NCBI GenBank assembly: GCA_029960865.1
Contig: JASBVX010000075.1
Coordinates: 1 to 6,828 of the forward strand
Direction of reading: 5' to 3'
DNA length: 6,828 nucleotides
Source: Bacillota bacterium
Lineage (GTDB): Bacteria > Bacillota > Sulfobacillia > RBS10-35
Shown: positions 6,208-6,828 of the stretch, in pieces
Numbering within the stretch: position 1 is the stretch's first letter
How the letters are laid out: the number at the start of each line of letters is the position of its first letter
The notes under the pieces: model-generated
What the model was told of the DNA's origin: nothing
The model's database searches: none
The model's input: only the letters and a program-made list of their open reading frames with translations
Translations under genes and position numbers: made by a program

Positions 6208-6828
6208 AAGGCGTCTCCTTTCCTGCCCGGCACCAGGAGGTAGCGGGCTTTCCCTTCCTCAGGCAATCGCTCCACATGGACCGCCGTCCATCCTTGAGAG
6301 AAGGCATAGCTGAAAGCGGCGGCGCTGGCCCGCCGCCAGGCGATCGCCAGGGAGAAGTCCTTTTCCTTTAGGGTCAAAAAGTCCCAGGGGACTTCGATGT
6401 GGGCGGTGCCTTTCGCCAGGCCGAAGATAGCTTCCTCTCGGCGCCAGGGGGGAGATGGTTTCTTCAGCCGATGGATGGCCCCATCATCGCTCCAGGGCAT
6501 GGAGAGAGCCCGGCGGCCTTGCGGCGAAGCCTCCACCTCCGGGTGGAGGCGAGGGCGGGGAAGGAGGGGATCGGAGGAAGCCTGCGCCTCGAGAAAAAGA
6601 GGCCCTTGGAGCGCAGCGGGAAAGGTCTCCGGGCGGTCCCAAGGGTCTTCTTCCTCGATCCACCATTCGCAGAGAAAACGATCGGTGGGCAGACCCGCAT
6701 TCAAGGGATCATCCATGGGGCCATAGTGGTTGGGAAGGAACGTGCGGGCCATGGCCTTCAAGTAGACCAGGTTGAAGTAGGCATTTTTGGCCATCAAGGG
6801 ATCGAAGGTCCAGGTGATGAGGGGAAAA
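6204..6828 (-). CDS. GNAT-like acyltransferase of the COG3375 group, C-terminal part (5' end cut by window edge)
   Basis: The minus-strand frame is open to the right edge, so the gene starts outside. The TTG at 6797 is an internal codon in ITWTFDPLMAKNAYFN, which continues the protein upstream. About 207 residues are visible. The ITWTFDPL, NAYFNLVYL, ARTFLPNHYG, DDPLNAGLPTDRF and EWWI stretches are what I recognise from the COG3375 'predicted GNAT superfamily acetyltransferase' proteins that commonly sit beside NSAR/OSBS genes. The acyl-CoA-binding core should be in the missing N-terminal part and cannot be checked here. The region of about 70 residues after EWWI is Pro/Arg-rich and variable, and the end contains a recognisable VPWDFLTL and FSYAFSQGWTAVHV block. 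In Geobacillus a GNAT enzyme beside the racemase N-succinylates D-amino acids with succinyl-CoA; the same role is the best inference here. The TGA overlaps the racemase ATG by 4 bp, so the two are probably co-translated. Confidence 0.85.
   Translation of the reverse strand, partial: FPLITWTFDPLMAKNAYFNLVYLKAMARTFLPNHYGPMDDPLNAGLPTDRFLCEWWIEEEDPWDRPETFPAALQGPLFLEAQASSDPLLPRPRLHPEVEASPQGRRALSMPWSDDGAIHRLKKPSPPWRREEAIFGLAKGTAHIEVPWDFLTLKEKDFSLAIAWRRASAAAFSYAFSQGWTAVHVERLPEEGKARYLLVPGRKGDAL
6215..6220 (-). promoter_or_regulatory. Ribosome binding site of the racemase/OSBS gene
   Basis: The minus strand reads AAGGAG seven bases before the ATG at 6207, within the 3' end of the acyltransferase gene. 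It is a near-ideal site and decides the start at the ATGA junction. Confidence 0.75.
6529..6550. repeat. Perfect 9 bp inverted repeat inside the COG3375 gene
   Basis: Arms GCCTCCACC (6529-6537) and GGTGGAGGC (6542-6550) enclose a 4-base loop. It lies in the part of the acyltransferase gene encoding the variable, Pro/Arg-rich segment (RLHPEVEAS). No T-run follows; it may be a chance product of GC-rich codons or an mRNA hairpin within the operon. Confidence 0.55.

Noticed and set aside
5244..6348. Two GCGATCGC palindromes (5245-5252 and 6340-6347), resembling the cyanobacterial HIP1 site
   Set aside because: Two copies in GC-rich coding DNA are not enough to argue enrichment, and nothing else in the window suggests a cyanobacterium.

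Overview
This 6.8 kb window is a densely packed, GC-rich (about 60% by eye) bacterial chromosome segment with six protein-coding genes, two of them cut by the window edges. Purine-rich AAGGAG-type ribosome binding sites and the mix of families (an N-succinylamino acid racemase/o-succinylbenzoate synthase, a COG3375-type acyltransferase, an S9 peptidase, an EntS-like exporter) suggest a free-living heterotroph. A thermophilic or deep-branching Bacillota- or Chloroflexota-like bacterium is my guess, but the sequence does not fix the taxon. I see no rRNA, tRNA, CRISPR array, transposase or phage gene.

Layout from left to right: (1) the C-terminal part of a dihydrodipicolinate synthase/N-acetylneuraminate lyase-family aldolase on the plus strand, cut by the left edge. 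(2) A two-gene minus-strand operon: an S9-family peptidase (acylaminoacyl-peptidase/prolyl-oligopeptidase type), then an FMN-dependent lactate monooxygenase/oxidase-like enzyme, joined by an ATGA overlap. (3) A 65 bp divergent intergenic region, the only real non-coding stretch, which carries two adjacent inverted repeats. (4) A plus-strand 12-helix MFS exporter of the MFS_3 (EntS-like) type. (5) A second two-gene minus-strand operon: a GNAT-like protein of the COG3375 group (cut by the right edge), then the racemase/OSBS enzyme, again joined by an ATGA overlap.

Packing is extreme. Four of the five gene junctions are 4 bp overlaps: two head-to-tail ATGA couplings, and two tail-to-tail junctions where convergent genes overlap at their stop codons (CTAG and TTAG). 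There is no room for a conventional terminator between the convergent genes.

Functionally, the clearest story is the right-hand pair. An N-acyl(succinyl)transferase next to an N-succinylamino acid racemase is the core of a known route that turns D-amino acids irreversibly into L-amino acids. An M20-type desuccinylase would complete it but is not in this window. The peptidase, the 2-hydroxyacid-oxidising flavoenzyme and the aldolase fit a wider peptide, amino acid and 2-oxoacid catabolic theme; that link is inference from neighbourhood. I do not see a clearly unprecedented system. The more unusual points are the double stop-codon overlaps, the overlapping dyads in the divergent promoter region, an enlarged lid loop in the flavoenzyme that coincides with a perfect 9 bp hairpin, and a probable TTG start in the peptidase gene.
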